Origin: RGIG4576 sp964613095
GTDB taxonomy: Bacteria > Bacteroidota > Bacteroidia > Bacteroidales > Muribaculaceae
Assembly (NCBI GenBank): GCA_964613095.1
Contig: CAZTFX010000001.1
Span: forward strand, 62,001-126,000
DNA length: 64,000 nucleotides
Direction of reading: 5' to 3'
The notes under the pieces were generated by a model that searched no databases, was not told the origin of the DNA, and worked only from the letters and a program-made list of their open reading frames with translations. The position numbers and the translations under genes are program-made. Positions 63,246 to 64,000 of the stretch are shown here, piece after piece. How positions within the stretch are numbered: position 1 is the stretch's first letter; every line of letters starts with the position of its first letter.

Positions 63246-64000
63246 ATGTCAAGGTTAAGATTTAAGGTTGTAGAAACTGCATTTAATAGAAAGGCTGTTA
63301 AAGTAGAAATGCCACAGGAAGCAACATCTTCTTATTACGGTAAATATGTATTTAACCGTAGAAAGATGTATGAGTATCTACCGAAAGAAACCTATGAAGC
63401 TTTAATTTATGCGATTGACAATAAAGAGCCTTTAAGTAGAGATATTGCCGACAGTGTGGCAGAAGGAATGAAAAAATGGGCTATAGATAATGGTGCAAAA
63501 CATTATACCCATTGGTTTCAGCCTTTAACTGATGGAACAGCCGAAAAACATGATACTTTTATTGAACATGATGGAAAAGAGGGCGTTCTTGAAACCTTTT
63601 CCGGAAAATTGTTAATGCAACAGGAACCCGATGCTTCAAGTTTCCCCAATGGAGGAATACGTAACACATTTGAAGCAAGAGGATATTCGGCGTGGGATAT
63701 ATCTTCTCCTGCATTTATATTGGAACATACATTATGTATACCTACAATTTTTATATCTTATACAGGAGAATCTTTGGATTACAAGACACCTCTTCTTAGG
63801 GCATTAAATGCAGTTGATAGAGCCGGAACGGCAGTAGCTCGCTTTTTTGATCCTACAGTAAAACATGTAATTTCGTATTTAGGTTGGGAACAAGAATATT
63901 TCTTGGTTGACGAGGCTCTATATGCGGCTCGTCCGGACTTGGCAATGACCGGAAGAACTTTGATGGGGCATGAAAGTGCAAAAAATCAGCAGTTAGAGGA
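63246..64000 (+). CDS. glnN: Type III glutamine synthetase (5' part)
   Basis: The frame is open from ATG 63246 to the right edge (251 complete codons), so only the N-terminal third is visible. Residues ~35-60 include RRKMYEYLPKETYEAL, and later DNGAKHYTHWFQPLT, EKHDTF, FSGKLLMQQEPDASSFPNGG and SPAFILEHTLCIPT: the hallmarks of type III glutamine synthetase, a large hexameric or dodecameric enzyme (~730 residues) distinct from GlnA type I. It makes glutamine from glutamate and ammonia with ATP. The leader is structured and the promoter is typical. C-terminal catalytic residues lie beyond the window. Confidence 0.93.
   Translation, partial: MSRLRFKVVETAFNRKAVKVEMPQEATSSYYGKYVFNRRKMYEYLPKETYEALIYAIDNKEPLSRDIADSVAEGMKKWAIDNGAKHYTHWFQPLTDGTAEKHDTFIEHDGKEGVLETFSGKLLMQQEPDASSFPNGGIRNTFEARGYSAWDISSPAFILEHTLCIPTIFISYTGESLDYKTPLLRALNAVDRAGTAVARFFDPTVKHVISYLGWEQEYFLVDEALYAARPDLAMTGRTLMGHESAKNQQLE

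Noticed and set aside
1..64000. CRISPR arrays, insertion sequences, restriction or toxin-antitoxin systems, rRNA and tRNA genes
   Set aside because: Reading both strands I saw no spaced direct repeats, transposase motifs, methyltransferase/nuclease pairs or tRNA cloverleaf sequences apart from the tmRNA.

Overview
This 64 kb window is a chromosomal segment of a low-GC (roughly one third G+C by eye) member of the Bacteroidota, most likely order Bacteroidales. The evidence is: a bifunctional lpxC-fabZ fusion between lpxD and lpxA; the short Bacteroidota RpoZ; a DUF4293 protein; a GT3-type glycogen synthase; a type III glutamine synthetase; a tmRNA whose tag reads GENNYALAA; and many exact copies of the Bacteroidota sigma-ABfr -7 element TAnnTTTG, with almost no Shine-Dalgarno sequences. 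I cannot fix family or genus. There are no tRNAs, rRNAs, insertion sequences, CRISPR arrays or prophage modules. This is dense, conserved housekeeping DNA with a few lineage-specific oddities.

Layout. 1-4 kb: end of bamD, rpoZ, a PASTA membrane protein, rluD and an acyltransferase. 4-8 kb: tex, a short HPPK-like protein, an MBL hydrolase, a VOC protein and a small membrane protein in one tight run. 8.1-11.4 kb: lipid A operon lpxD, lpxC-fabZ, lpxA. 11.5-15.8 kb: clpP-clpX and recQ. 15.9-25.7 kb: guaB, two periplasmic parvulins, an OstA-like protein, mutL and a serine-hydrolase lipoprotein. 25.8-33.3 kb: a six-gene run (TPR/PD40 protein, floA, CstA-like transporter, PHP phosphatase, metA, U32 peptidase). 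33.4-35.1 kb (minus): nitrilase-fold amidase, PlsC-like acyltransferase, unknown protein. 35.3-39.6 kb: glycogen synthase and alpha-glucan phosphorylase. 39.6-43.6 kb (minus): comEB, S41 protease, 5-formyl-THF cyclo-ligase, then a hemerythrin-like protein and a LuxR-type regulator. 43.7-48.1 kb (minus): M3 peptidase and a large TPR protein. 48.2-50 kb: DUF4293 protein and NhaD. 50.1-52.9 kb (minus): uvrA. 53-55.8 kb: two tandem YtxH proteins, a holin-superfamily membrane protein, a small unknown protein, prmA, an ECF-type sigma factor and a 52-residue protein. 56-59.6 kb (minus): LolC/E-like permease, tmRNA, ABC-F ATPase. 59.7-63 kb: a secreted phosphoesterase/beta-propeller fusion facing a secreted GH13 amylase. 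63.2 kb to the edge: the start of type III glutamine synthetase behind a structured leader.

Functional themes are the envelope (BamD, SurA-like parvulins, OstA, Lpx enzymes, LolC/E, FloA, YtxH), proteostasis (ClpXP, tmRNA, S41 and M3 peptidases), DNA repair (RecQ, MutL, UvrA) and storage glucan turnover. I found no convincing wholly new multi-gene system. The observations most worth testing are: a hemerythrin-like protein that appears to have lost its iron ligands, next to a LuxR regulator with a degenerate receiver; a MutL lacking the recognisable endonuclease metal-site motifs; a 52-residue protein behind the sigma factor; and the structured leader of the glutamine synthetase gene.
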